A DNA stretch of 64,000 nt from Halichoerus grypus (Eukaryota; Chordata; Mammalia; Carnivora; Phocidae), in assembly GCF_964656455.1 (NCBI RefSeq), contig NC_135714.1, positions 58,181,850 through 58,245,849 of the forward strand, written 5' to 3'. The notes under the pieces were generated by a model that was not told the DNA's origin, did not search any database, and was given only the letters and a program-made list of their open reading frames with translations. Made by a program: the position numbers and the translations under genes. The number at the start of each line of letters is the position of its first letter. Positions within the stretch are counted from its first letter, which is position 1. Of the stretch, positions 56,301 to 64,000 are shown in pieces.

Positions 56301-57006
56301 GGTATTCCAAAAATCCTTGGTAATGTTGGCGGACTTGACACTTGTCCTCACTTTCTTACAGTTTAGTGGTGTCACACAAATACAGGGGGACAAACATGGC
56401 TCGGTACATGAGTGTTTGGCCCTTTTTCCTCCCTACCCATCTTAGTAGAAAGCACCAGGGTTTTTGTTTGTTTTAAATATTTTATTTATTTATTTGACAG
56501 AGAGAGAGAGAGAGAGAGAAAGAAACAGAGCATGAGCAGGGGGAGGACGCAGAGGGAGAGGGAGAAGCAGGCTCCGCGCTGAGCAGGGAGTCCAATGCAA
56601 GACTTGAGATTCGACTCAACTTGATCCCAGGACCCTGGGATCATGACCTGAACAGAAGGCAGACGCTTAACTGACTGAGCCACCCAGGCGCCCCACTTCT
56701 GAGAGCACCAGTATTGAGCTCTGGATTGTGTAATTCGAAGAGACATCCACATACAGTCGTTGCACATGACTACACTTGAGGGCAGTTAACCAGAGTTGTT
56801 CAAAGAAAACTGGATGGAACTTTATGCAATATCACATAGTGTAACTTGCCCAAGCACGGGACCGTTAGCACTGCTCTGACCATGCTTCAGGATGTGTACT
56901 GTGGTAAATTTAAACTGTGGGGAAGTTTTCTGATGAATTGCAAAATAAAAAGGAGGTAGTAATTTGATAAACAAAGGGAATGTGGTCATTTTTCTACCTG
57001 TGTTGT

Positions 57007-57049
<43 letters not shown>

Positions 57050-59961
57050 TTAAGTTATTCAAATGTACGCCTGTCCGGCTTCTGTTCTTTCTTTCTTTTT
57101 TTTTTTTTAAGATTTTTATTCATTTCTTTGACAGAGAGAGACACAGTGAGAGAGGGAACACAAGCAGGGGGAGTGGGAGAGGGAGCAGCAGGCTTCCTGC
57201 GGAGCAGGGAGCCCGATGCGGGGCTCGATCCCAGGACCCTGGGATCATGACCTGAGCCGAAGGCAGACGCTTAACGACTGAGCCACCCAGGTGCCCCGGG
57301 CTTCTGTTCTTTATGTCATTCTGTCATGATTTGTACAAAATGTGCCAAAGCTGATTTCACAAAGATTAAAAAAAAACAAAAACAAAAACAGAACTGAAAC
57401 CTGGTGCAAGCAAACGTAAGCTCAGTAAGGCTGGGAGTTTTTTGAAAAAAAAATTTTGAAAGATTTTCGAAACAAAATACTTGGACCAGATAGGAAAGAT
57501 CAAAGTACTGCCCACAGGATTGTTTCCATAAAGGATCACAAGTGGTCACAGTTCAAACAAACTGATTTATATTTAAGCTTCTACCACTCCCTTTAAGCTG
57601 ACTCAGGGTGACTCATTTCGAAGATAATTAAAACAAATTAGCATGACAAACTGATGACGCTCTCAATGGCTGAACCGAAAGACCAGACTGCAGCCCTTCC
57701 TGCCACTGAGTACACAACTTGCCCGTCTTTTACTCCATGTCCACCCACTGCAGATCCCACATCTGGGACCCTGTGGGAGCAGAGGGAGAAGTTCTGCACA
57801 CAGGCACCCAGGACAAGAAAGGGGACTTGAGAAGTGAGAGTGAGGGAATCGTCCCTTTCTTCATATGATTTCCTTCAATGCTCAGAATTTAAGCGAATGC
57901 CCCCTTATGGGGGGGCAGCCAGAGTGACTGTGTCTAGGACTGGACTGAAACAAAGAATAGGACGTCAGGTGGCCATGTGCCCCGCTGGGGAACCAGAGGC
58001 CAAGGAATAGCCATTCCAAATCATGCTGCCCCTTCCAGCTGAGTGTTGAGCTGGTTCCCATGAAAGAGTCTTGGCTGACTGACCACAACTGAATCTAATC
58101 TTGCTCTTGAGTGTGAGAGGGATAGCATCTCTTTCTGATCACTCTTAACCTCCAGAAGGATCTGATACCCTTCACTTCGAATGTTCTAGTAAGTTTCATT
58201 ACTGTGGTAAAGGGCAAGCTAAGTTCTCTAGGGAATTCTTTCTCAACTTGAAACTAAAGATCGTTCCTGTTTAGTTCACAGCAATGTTCTTTCTGATAAA
58301 CACTGAAAAATGCCGTTGGTGTCGATGGAAGGCACATCATGAGAATATTAATTTTTAACTTGCCACCGTGTATGGAGAGGCATCAATATTACTTTGCCCA
58401 CCTGGTCTCTTGAAACTTGTGCCCAAATTGAGGATTTTTAGGAACAAGTGTTTTGAATGTTAATTTGAAAATTTAAAAATACCTTGGGGTAGCTATTTAA
58501 AAAAAGGCTTCATGTAATAACACAAGTACCTCACTGAATCTCCTTGACATCTTCGCTTAATGTTCCATACTTATTAAGTTTTCATGACTCAAATAATGAA
58601 AATGCATCAAAAGCAGCTGGCTGCTCAGAGAACTTTGCAATGAGTTTTTAGGTAACATGAATGATGATAGCTAATTTTGCCAAATTCATATCTTGCACGG
58701 TTATCTCAAAGCAGAGCCCAGGGGTAATTTCTCCTTTTACAGGATGCTCCTAGTCACTTAGAATCTTCAGCCCCATCAGTCATCTGGCCTCTGACGGTGA
58801 GGGATGCGGGGCTTCATCAGGTTGCCCAAGTCTGTGGTCTCCCTTCTGCTGTTCCACAAACACTGGACCCTTCGCCCATCGGCAACCATTAGCCTGGATG
58901 GCTAGTCAGAAGCAGTAGATGGAGACAATTTTCACAACAGAGCAGAGGTTAATTTCACTACCGGGCTTGTGGGCTGTATTCAAGACTCTATTTTGAGTCT
59001 CTTCTTTGTGCCAAGCACACTGCAGACAACCAGGATAACAGATGAATAAGACATGCTCCATACCCTGAAAAAGCTCGCAGGTCAGAGGGGGAGGTAGGTG
59101 CATAAAAATGCAATTAAGGGTGTATTTTGAAAGTGACCTAGGAAAAACTGTCAGTGCACCTCGTACAGAAGAAAGGGTCAGAAAATGCTTTCTGCAGAAT
59201 GTGTTACCTTGTTCCCTGACCAGAATCTGAAAAGACTGAGAGAAGGGAGTCGGGCAAATGGATGTTGAAAAGCAGGGAGGAAGGAAAGTAAGAAGCTGCA
59301 AGGTATGTATAGAGAATTACAAAATGTTCAGAACTGCTGGAGCATCATGTCTGAGCAAATTGGCCAGGTGCAAATCATAGTGGGGCGTCAGTGGTTTTTC
59401 CAAAGCAAAAGTGGGGCTTCCCTCAAGGTGATACTTGGGTTCTCCCTGCTTATGGTGGAAGATCAGATTGAGGAAAAGGTCCTGGCTCTCTCTTCATCCT
59501 CTCTTCCTAAAACTCCAGCCCATCTGGTTATAGATGTTATAGATGGCAGGATGGGTAAGGAGAAGGCTTGGTACCTCCACATATACGAAATAAGGAGACG
59601 AGCTGGGAAGTTGAGGATTAAAAAGGAGGGAAAGTAGGGAATTAGGAAGAAAAAAGAAAAAAAATATGTACGATTCCTTCTGGGAATGTTTATTTTTCTA
59701 AAAATTGCAAAGGAGAATGAAAAAATTCAGCCCAACTTTTGTATTCAGGGTACAGTTGCATAAACCCACACAGAGGACGGTCTTGTGCAGTTACTGAGCT
59801 TCAAGGGCAACTTTGTCGTGCCCTGTTGAACAGGATCAGGACAATCAGGTGGTGCATAATTAAAGCTCCTTTCCAGAAAGCAGGAAGAGCCCTCTGTTCC
59901 AAGGAGAGGAGAAATTTTATCCCCCCTTTCCGTGACCACGCCAGGCCTAATGGAATCTTGT

Positions 59962-60016
<55 letters not shown>

Positions 60017-63000
60017 TTTTTTAAGATTATTTATTTATTTCTTTGACAGAGAGAGAGATCACAAGCAGGTGGAGTAGCAGGTAAGAGGGAGAGGGAAAAG
60101 CAGGCTCCCCGCTGAGCAAGGAACCCGATGTGGGGCTCCATCCCAAGACCCTGGGATCATGACCTGAGCCGAAGGCAGTTGCTTAACCAGCTGAGCCACC
60201 CAGGTGCCCCAATATGTTTTGTCTTTTCTAACAAAGGAATTCAGTCTTCCAGGAGAGAAGCAACACAGCAGAGAGATAGACCTGAGGTCTGCTACATGGT
60301 ATTTGGAGATTTTGCACAAATAACCCAGCTTCTCAGAGCCCCGGGTTCTGAACACCTACTTTACAGAGTGGCTGGGGATCAGATGAGATCGTGTTATAAG
60401 CATTCGAGCTTCCATCTTTAAGAGTCCACACAATAAAGGTAAGTAAATATGAGGATGATCTTCTAAGGAGTTAAAACATGAAAGATAGCTTACCTTTTGG
60501 AAAAGACATCTGGCGACTTCACTTTAGTAAAAGAAGGGATTTGCCTCTCATCTTGGATTTTCAGTTGTATAGGCCGTTTTACTCCCCAGGAAATGTCCAA
60601 CATTCCTTCAACAATTGGTTCTCCATCTTCTGTCTGGGGAAGAAATCAATCATCTCAAACACGGTTTTTGTATTATTTATAGAAAGTAAATCTTTTAACG
60701 GAAAATGTAGAAATCAAGTCTGTAAGACATTTTAATAGATAAAAATAAATTCCCCAGTGGGGTTGTTTGGCTTTTCAATTTATCCTCAAAATAATTCATT
60801 TTTGGAAACAGCTTTAACCAGCCAAGTGAGTAAGTCATAATGGTAATGACATGCCCACCAGAGGGCATGGTATGCTAAAATGCTTTCTGAACTCCAACAT
60901 TCTTCAATGAACTGGAAGTTTAACTCTGTTATCTTCGAATTAAAACAGAACTAAACACTATACTAAACTAGAAATCGAAGAACAGCTCTTCGGAGACTTA
61001 GTGGCTGTTTCCTCATTTCTGAACAGGAAATTTTAACTCACAAAACTATTATGCAGGATGAGTGGAAAATGTACAAAAACGGTGTTAAATGTGTAACAGA
61101 AATTATTTATTTGAAAAAATCAATAGCATTTGACTAATTTTTAAGTTGGAATTATAACAGAAGAAGGAAATTCCATGCAAACATGGATTGTGTGCACTTA
61201 TTTAATCTCGTCTAAAATCCGTAGGCCTCTTCTTTTCTAGATCTACCCCAGTATCCTTGGTGATCTCAAGGGTCCCTATAAGCTGTCTCTAAACTAATAG
61301 CTTCCAACTTTATATTTCCAGTCCAAACCTTCCCCCTGAGCTCCAGTTGTCCAATTGCCTACCTGACATCAAACTTAATATCTTCCTAATTAACTCTTGA
61401 TCTCTCTCCCATGAATGTTTTCCTCTCCAAGTCTTTCCCATCTTGGCAAATAGCACCTTTATCCTTCCAGTTGCTCAGGCCAGGAATTTTAAAGTCGCCT
61501 TTAATCTTTCTTTTGTACTCAACATCCAACGCATTAGCAAATCCTATTAGCTCCATCTTAAAAATTATATCCCTGGGCGCCTGGGTGGCTCAGTTGGTTA
61601 AGCGACTCCCTTCGGCTCAGGTCATGATCCTGGAGTCCCGGGATCGAGTCCCGCATGGGGCTCCCTGCTCTGCAGGGAGTCTGCTCCTCCCTCTGACCCT
61701 CCCCCCTCTCATGTGCTCTCTCTCTCATTCTCTCTCTCTCAAATAAATAAATAAAATCTTTAAAAAAAAAAAAATTATATCCCTAACGTGACCACACTCA
61801 CTGTATCAACTACCATGATTCTGGCCCAGGCCATTGTCATTGTTTGCCTGGATTATTGCAAGAGTTTTCTTTCTCATTGTTCTCTTGCCCTTCCCTATAC
61901 TCCCCATCGCTAGAGAGATCCTTTTAAAATGAATCCTTTTAGATAATGTCACTGTTCTATGCAAAACTCCCCTGTGGCTTTCCATCGCATTCCAAGCACA
62001 TGCTAAGGTCTTCACAATGGTGTACAAGACCCACACCCCCTGGGGCTTTCCTTTCACAGTTATGTCTCTAGCTACTCTGTCTACTAATTCTCCATTCTCA
62101 TAAGGTTCCGGCTCCCCTGGCTTCCCTGCTGTACTTCAGTTATAGTAGCCAGGCTCGGCCCCTTACTCAAGCTGCTGTCTCTGTCCAGAATGTGTGTCCC
62201 ACAGACTTCTGCAAAGTTGGCTTCTTCGCATCCTTCAGAGTCTTTGGTCAAGTGGTCCTCTTCCCCCACCCCACTTAGATCCCCTGCTTTGCTACTGTCC
62301 ACAATCTTTACTACCATTGGATATATTGTATATTTTGTTTCTTATCTGTCTACTATAATGTAAGGAGCATAAAGGCAAGACATTCTGTTCAGTTTCTTCA
62401 TTGCTATATCTACAGCTTCTAGAACAGTGTCTGGCACATGGCAGACAATCAAGATTTGCTTAACTAACCAGAGATTAAGAAAGCTACATGTTAGCCTCCA
62501 TATTTCCCCTTTGAACAGTGTCTGTTATTGTAACCAAGGATATTTAGAAAATTCTGAATTCTAACTTTATTGACCAGTAAGTAAAGATGGAAAGATTAAG
62601 TGATCTGATAGTCTCACTGTGTACTTCACTTCATGTAATTTTAAAAAATTAAATGACTTTTGTATTATAAATTGAACACTGTTCATAGAATTGGAAAGAA
62701 TATGCCTCAAATTATATGTTCAGAACATCAAAATTCCAACATTTTCGTAAAGGAAACAAATACCTTAACATCATGAATTTTGTAGAAACTTCAAGTAAAA
62801 TATAAACAGTAATTTTTTAAAGTTTTGATCTTTTCTTAAATTTTCTTAAATTATCTTTATAATTACATATATTAGAGATCTAAGATATAGGACAATATTG
62901 AAATAATTTAAAATTATGCCCATTTCTTTGTAAAGAGATTAGTTATTTCCTTCTGCTATTACATTTGGGAAGGTAACTGAAATGTTCAATTGAACTAAAT

Positions 63001-63965
63001 CATTTAACTTCTCTAGTAAAGGCCACAGTGGTTTGTAAGTTTCCTTCTGTCCCAATGACTATTTTAAGCCAAATCACAGTGGCCTAAAGTCAATGCTCTA
63101 CCATCAAATTTGAAGACTGGAATCAGAGGTACAAAAGTCTAAAGTTCCCTGGGACCAGGAAGATATTGTAAAGATGTGAGGTGAGCTCCATTAGGATACA
63201 AGACTGAGTGGAGAGACATGTGGAGAATGAAGCATTCAAAGAAGGAGAAGAAGAGGAAAAATAAAAAAATCTAAGGCAGTTTGTACAACAACCTGTCATT
63301 TGCGTGCCTAAAAATGCTTTCTAGCTTCAGGACTTTTCTGAATTGTTTCTTTCACATTTTAAAATTTGTTATAACATGGTACACATCCATTGGAATCTAA
63401 CTGATTCATCTTAACGACCAAATCAAACTATGTCACTGCCCATATCATATATATTTGAGCAATCCCCCATTGGTATAGACTTAAGGTATCTTCAAATTCT
63501 ACTACAAATGATGTCACCATGGGATGACACCACCTTCTCTATACTTTCTGGTACATTTGTCAGAAAGTATTATGATAGATTTCCAGTGTAATTGCTGTGC
63601 AAAAGATACTTATACACTGTTGTAAAAATAGAAAGTAAATAGGTCATTGTAATTATTTTTAAATGCTTTCCTATCCCCAAAAATGCTAAAAAAGTCACAT
63701 GTTCCAGGACTGGGATTTTGTGATATAGTCTAAAAATAAAAATCATGATCAAGTCAAAGAGTCACCTGTTTTTCCAGACCACTTGTGCCGCTAGATTATG
63801 GACTCCAACTCATCCTGATTCCTCTATACCTTTAAGGAATTCCTTTCTGGGAATCAAACTGTATTGTATTTCTTTGACGGGCTTACCTGTCCATATAAAA
63901 TATGCAGATTTTTCTGGTTCCCATAAAAAATGTTATAGGTCTTCAATAAAGAATTAAGTTGTTCC
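44230..63965 (-). CDS. RASSF6: RASSF6, Ras association domain family member 6, 5' partial
   Basis: Nine minus-strand exons (63965-63887, 60633-60494, 54533-54436, 53141-52957, 49977-49876, 49537-49486, 44938-44820, 44715-44618, 44305-44230) splice in frame into 315 codons and a TAG stop. They align almost without gaps to recalled human RASSF6 from [14 protein letters not shown] to the C-terminus; about 22 N-terminal residues lie right of the window. The RA domain spans about residues 168-258 of the visible part and the C-terminal SARAH helix about 255-305. RASSF6 is a cytoplasmic adaptor that binds Ras-type GTPases through RA and MST1/2 kinases through SARAH, promoting apoptosis and modulating Hippo signalling (established for the family). 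All junctions are GT-AG. The gene runs convergent to ARG, as expected for the AFM-ARG-RASSF6 order. Confidence 0.97.
44306..44617 (-). other. RASSF6 last intron
   Basis: 312 bp, of which 194 bp is a sense-oriented SINE (44336-44529) plus its duplicated target. Without the insertion the intron would be about 100 bp. Confidence 0.9.
44336..44529 (-). mobile_element. CanSINE in the last RASSF6 intron
   Basis: Sense to RASSF6. Perfect 16-bp target duplication GAGAAAAAGAGTTATT (44320-44335 and 44530-44545). Its poly(A) end is 30 bp from the splice acceptor of the final coding exon, and the duplicated target contains the pyrimidine-rich tract. Confidence 0.96.
44618..44715 (-). CDS. RASSF6: RASSF6 exon, SARAH domain
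   Basis: 98 bp, 32 codons plus two bases. Acceptor CCCTTTCCAG, donor ACCAA|GTAAGT. It encodes [20 protein letters not shown] and then [12 protein letters not shown], the central amphipathic SARAH helix that pairs with MST1/2. It is separated from the preceding exon by only 104 bp. Confidence 0.97.
44820..44938 (-). CDS. RASSF6: RASSF6 exon, end of RA domain
   Basis: 119 bp, two bases plus 39 codons. Acceptor CCTTTGCAG, donor AGTGAT|GTATGG. It encodes [20 protein letters not shown] and then [19 protein letters not shown], almost identical to human. Confidence 0.97.
45422..45612 (+). mobile_element. CanSINE
   Basis: GGGAGCCTGGGTGGCTCAG head. Target duplication AAAATATATTCATA at 45408-45421 and 45613-45626. 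Antisense to RASSF6. Confidence 0.95.
45890..46545 (+). repeat. Ancestral mammalian repeat, family not assigned
   Basis: CTCATGGACCTTACATTCTA, GAAAGGCCTCACTGAAGAC and AAGTGATGTGATATGGTCTG form the order of a widespread old repeat. Partial relatives at about 37140-37340 and 58980-59110. Confidence 0.5.
46850..47000 (+). repeat. MER5A-like fragment
   Basis: AGAAATACATATTCCCAGACT and GGGAATCTGTATTTTTAATG, ending GAAAAACACTG, fit a diverged MER5-type element. Confidence 0.5.
47630..48540 (+). repeat. Old LINE-like relic
   Basis: AATTATCTGGTGA-type target blocks are absent, but CATTTAATGGCTGCCTAACA, ATAAATAGCCTTGCACAT and TTGCCAGGTTAAAGGATATG match the block order of the 41190 relic. Contains a T-run near 47830. 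Confidence 0.45.
49486..49537 (-). CDS. RASSF6: RASSF6 small exon within RA domain
   Basis: 52 bp, 17 codons plus one base. Acceptor CATTGACAG, donor CAGGAG|GTAAGC. It encodes [17 protein letters not shown] (human IENSPQDFALHIIFATG). At this size it is found only through homology and phase agreement with its neighbours. Confidence 0.95.
49538..49875 (-). other. Short RASSF6 intron
   Basis: 338 bp between two RA-domain exons. No repeat or regulatory element was recognised. Confidence 0.85.
49876..49977 (-). CDS. RASSF6: RASSF6 exon, start of RA domain
   Basis: 102 bp, 34 whole codons. Acceptor CCTTCCCAG, donor TTTAAG|GTGATC. It encodes [20 protein letters not shown] and then [14 protein letters not shown], the first strands and helix of the ubiquitin-like Ras-association fold. 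Confidence 0.97.
50222..50331 (-). mobile_element. Truncated CanSINE
   Basis: Only the tail half (T-run to CAGGCTTCCCGCCGAACAGG) is present; the tRNA-like head is missing. Confidence 0.9.
50434..50637 (+). mobile_element. CanSINE, young
   Basis: Near-consensus element with a perfect target duplication AAAATGAGGTGGG (50421-50433 and 50638-50650). Confidence 0.96.
51480..51660 (+). repeat. MIR-like fragment
   Basis: GCCACACACTGTGCTGAGTG, TCCCATCAACCTTGCAAAGT and a CAGGTTGTCAAGCC end are MIR blocks. Confidence 0.55.
52600..52870 (+). repeat. MIR-like fragment
   Basis: CTGGACTCAGACACAGCTGG, GTACCTATTTCATGGGATTG and AGAGAGTACCCGATAAATATC follow MIR. Confidence 0.6.
52957..53141 (-). CDS. RASSF6: RASSF6 exon encoding [16 protein letters not shown]
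   Basis: 185 bp, two bases plus 61 codons. Acceptor TTCTTCCCAG, donor CATGAA|GTGAGT. It encodes [37 protein letters not shown] and ends [11 protein letters not shown], directly before the RA domain. The basic RKRMK stretch is conserved in RASSF2/4/6. Confidence 0.97.
53142..54435 (-). other. RASSF6 intron, unique sequence
   Basis: 1.3 kb, AT-rich, with no repeat or motif I can name. Confidence 0.8.
54436..54533 (-). CDS. RASSF6: RASSF6 exon encoding [15 protein letters not shown]
   Basis: 98 bp, one base, 32 codons and one base. Acceptor TACTTTTCAG, donor CAAGAAG|GTAAAT. It encodes [20 protein letters not shown] and then [12 protein letters not shown]. The N-terminal half is nearly identical to the human protein and the C-terminal half has drifted. 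Confidence 0.96.
55140..55330 (+). repeat. MIR-like fragment
   Basis: TAGTCAAGTTACTTATCTTC, ATAAAATGGGGATGATACTA and GTGCCCGGTATGCATAGTAA follow MIR. Confidence 0.65.
55888..56087 (-). mobile_element. CanSINE, young
   Basis: Perfect 17-bp target duplication AGAATCAAGTTATTCTT at 55871-55887 and 56088-56104. Confidence 0.96.
56468..56694 (-). mobile_element. CanSINE
   Basis: Reverse orientation with an AGAGAG expansion and an internal insertion (AGACTTGAGATTCGACTC). Ends CCACCCAGGCGCCCC. Confidence 0.93.
57010..57048 (+). repeat. (CA)n microsatellite
   Basis: An uninterrupted CA run of about 19 units in a RASSF6 intron; likely length-polymorphic. Confidence 0.95.
57091..57298 (-). mobile_element. 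CanSINE, young
   Basis: Target duplication GGCTTCTGTTCTTT at 57077-57090 and 57299-57312. Lies 43 bp right of a CA microsatellite. Confidence 0.95.
59965..59999 (+). repeat. (TA)n microsatellite
   Basis: About 17 TA units passing directly into the T-run of the SINE at 60000. Probably seeded at the SINE tail. Confidence 0.9.
60000..60210 (-). mobile_element. CanSINE
   Basis: T-run of over 20 bases, then AAGATTATTTATTTATTTCT and an end CCACCCAGGTGCCCC. Adjoins a (TA)n microsatellite on its tail side. Confidence 0.94.
60494..60633 (-). CDS. RASSF6: RASSF6 exon encoding [18 protein letters not shown]
   Basis: 140 bp, 46 codons plus two bases. Acceptor CTTCCCCAG, donor AAAAG|GTAAGC. It begins [20 protein letters not shown] and ends SPDVFSK. 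Recalled human reads [20 protein letters not shown]. Confidence 0.96.
61420..62470 (+). repeat. L2-like LINE relic with inserted SINE
   Basis: GTCTTCACAATGGTGTACAA, CTGTCTACTAATTCTCC and the 3' end GAACAGTGTCTGGCACATGG are typical L2 blocks. Antisense to RASSF6. Confidence 0.65.
61574..61770 (+). mobile_element. CanSINE
   Basis: Target duplication AAAATTATATCCC at 61561-61573 and 61771-61783. Inserted in an L2-like relic, antisense to RASSF6. Confidence 0.95.
63887..63965 (-). CDS. RASSF6: RASSF6 exon encoding [14 protein letters not shown]
   Basis: 79 bp, one base plus 26 codons. Acceptor TTTTTTTTTAG, donor GGACAG|GTAAGC on the minus strand. It encodes [20 protein letters not shown] and then HILYGQ; recalled human has [13 protein letters not shown]. 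It is the most 5' RASSF6 exon in the window; the start codon is outside. Confidence 0.95.
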
Positions 63966-64000
63966 CTAAAAAAAAAGTTACATTTGGTTACAATCGAGCT

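Larger units (their letters stand above)
54534..60493 (-). other. RASSF6 intron with four sense-oriented SINEs
   Basis: Carries SINEs at 55888, 56468, 57091 and 60000, all in RASSF6 sense orientation, plus a MIR-like piece (about 55140-55330), a CA microsatellite (57010-57048), an ancestral repeat (about 58980-59110) and a TA microsatellite before the last SINE. The GC-richer stretch 57690-58100 has no assigned function. Confidence 0.75.
60634..63886 (-). other. RASSF6 5'-most intron in the window
   Basis: Contains an L2-like relic (about 61420-62470) interrupted by a plus-strand SINE (61574-61770). From 62520 to 63880 the sequence is AT-rich with nothing recognisable. Confidence 0.75.

Noticed and set aside
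56486..60355. Frames with [24 protein letters not shown] products
   Set aside because: These are translations of CanSINE copies; the same peptide recurs at every copy.

Overview
This is a mammalian nuclear genomic window, almost certainly from a carnivoran. About twenty tRNA-derived carnivore SINEs (CanSINE/SINEC type: a head such as CGCCTGGGTGGCTCAG, a CT-rich middle, a (AAATA)n and poly(A) tail) are scattered on both strands, many with clean target-site duplications. No SINE of the typical dog SINEC_Cf form was noticed, and the common form here (CAGTCGTTAAGCGTCTGCC) suggests an arctoid caniform (bear/panda, seal or mustelid group). That lineage assignment is inference.

Two multi-exon protein genes lie tail to tail. 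From 2238 to 36619 on the plus strand are ten consecutive coding exons of an albumin-superfamily gene. They match the albumin/AFP exon plan base for base (133, 98, 130, 215, 133, 98, 139, 227, 133 bp and a terminal exon), with every junction GT-AG and in phase. They encode the last 450 residues of a secreted three-domain protein. It is closest to alpha-fetoprotein but is neither AFP, albumin nor afamin, and the next gene is RASSF6. This fits the AFP-related gene (ARG), the little-known fifth member of the ALB-AFP-AFM cluster, reported as non-functional in primates. Here it looks intact over all visible exons. Its first four exons lie left of the window.

From 63965 down to 44230 on the minus strand are nine coding exons of RASSF6, which encodes a Ras-association/SARAH-domain adaptor of the Hippo/apoptosis network. 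They give 315 residues and the stop codon; only the 5' exon or exons are outside. The stop codons of the two genes are 7.6 kb apart.

The rest is intron and intergenic DNA: SINEs, 5'-truncated carnivore L1 pieces in ARG intron 7, ancient MIR, L2 and MER5A-type relics, microsatellites and a few unexplained GC-richer islands. No tRNA, rRNA, CRISPR array or bacterial-type feature is present. The best leads are the intact ARG gene with its cysteine changes, its altered 3' end, and a SINE inserted into the polypyrimidine region of the last RASSF6 3' splice site.
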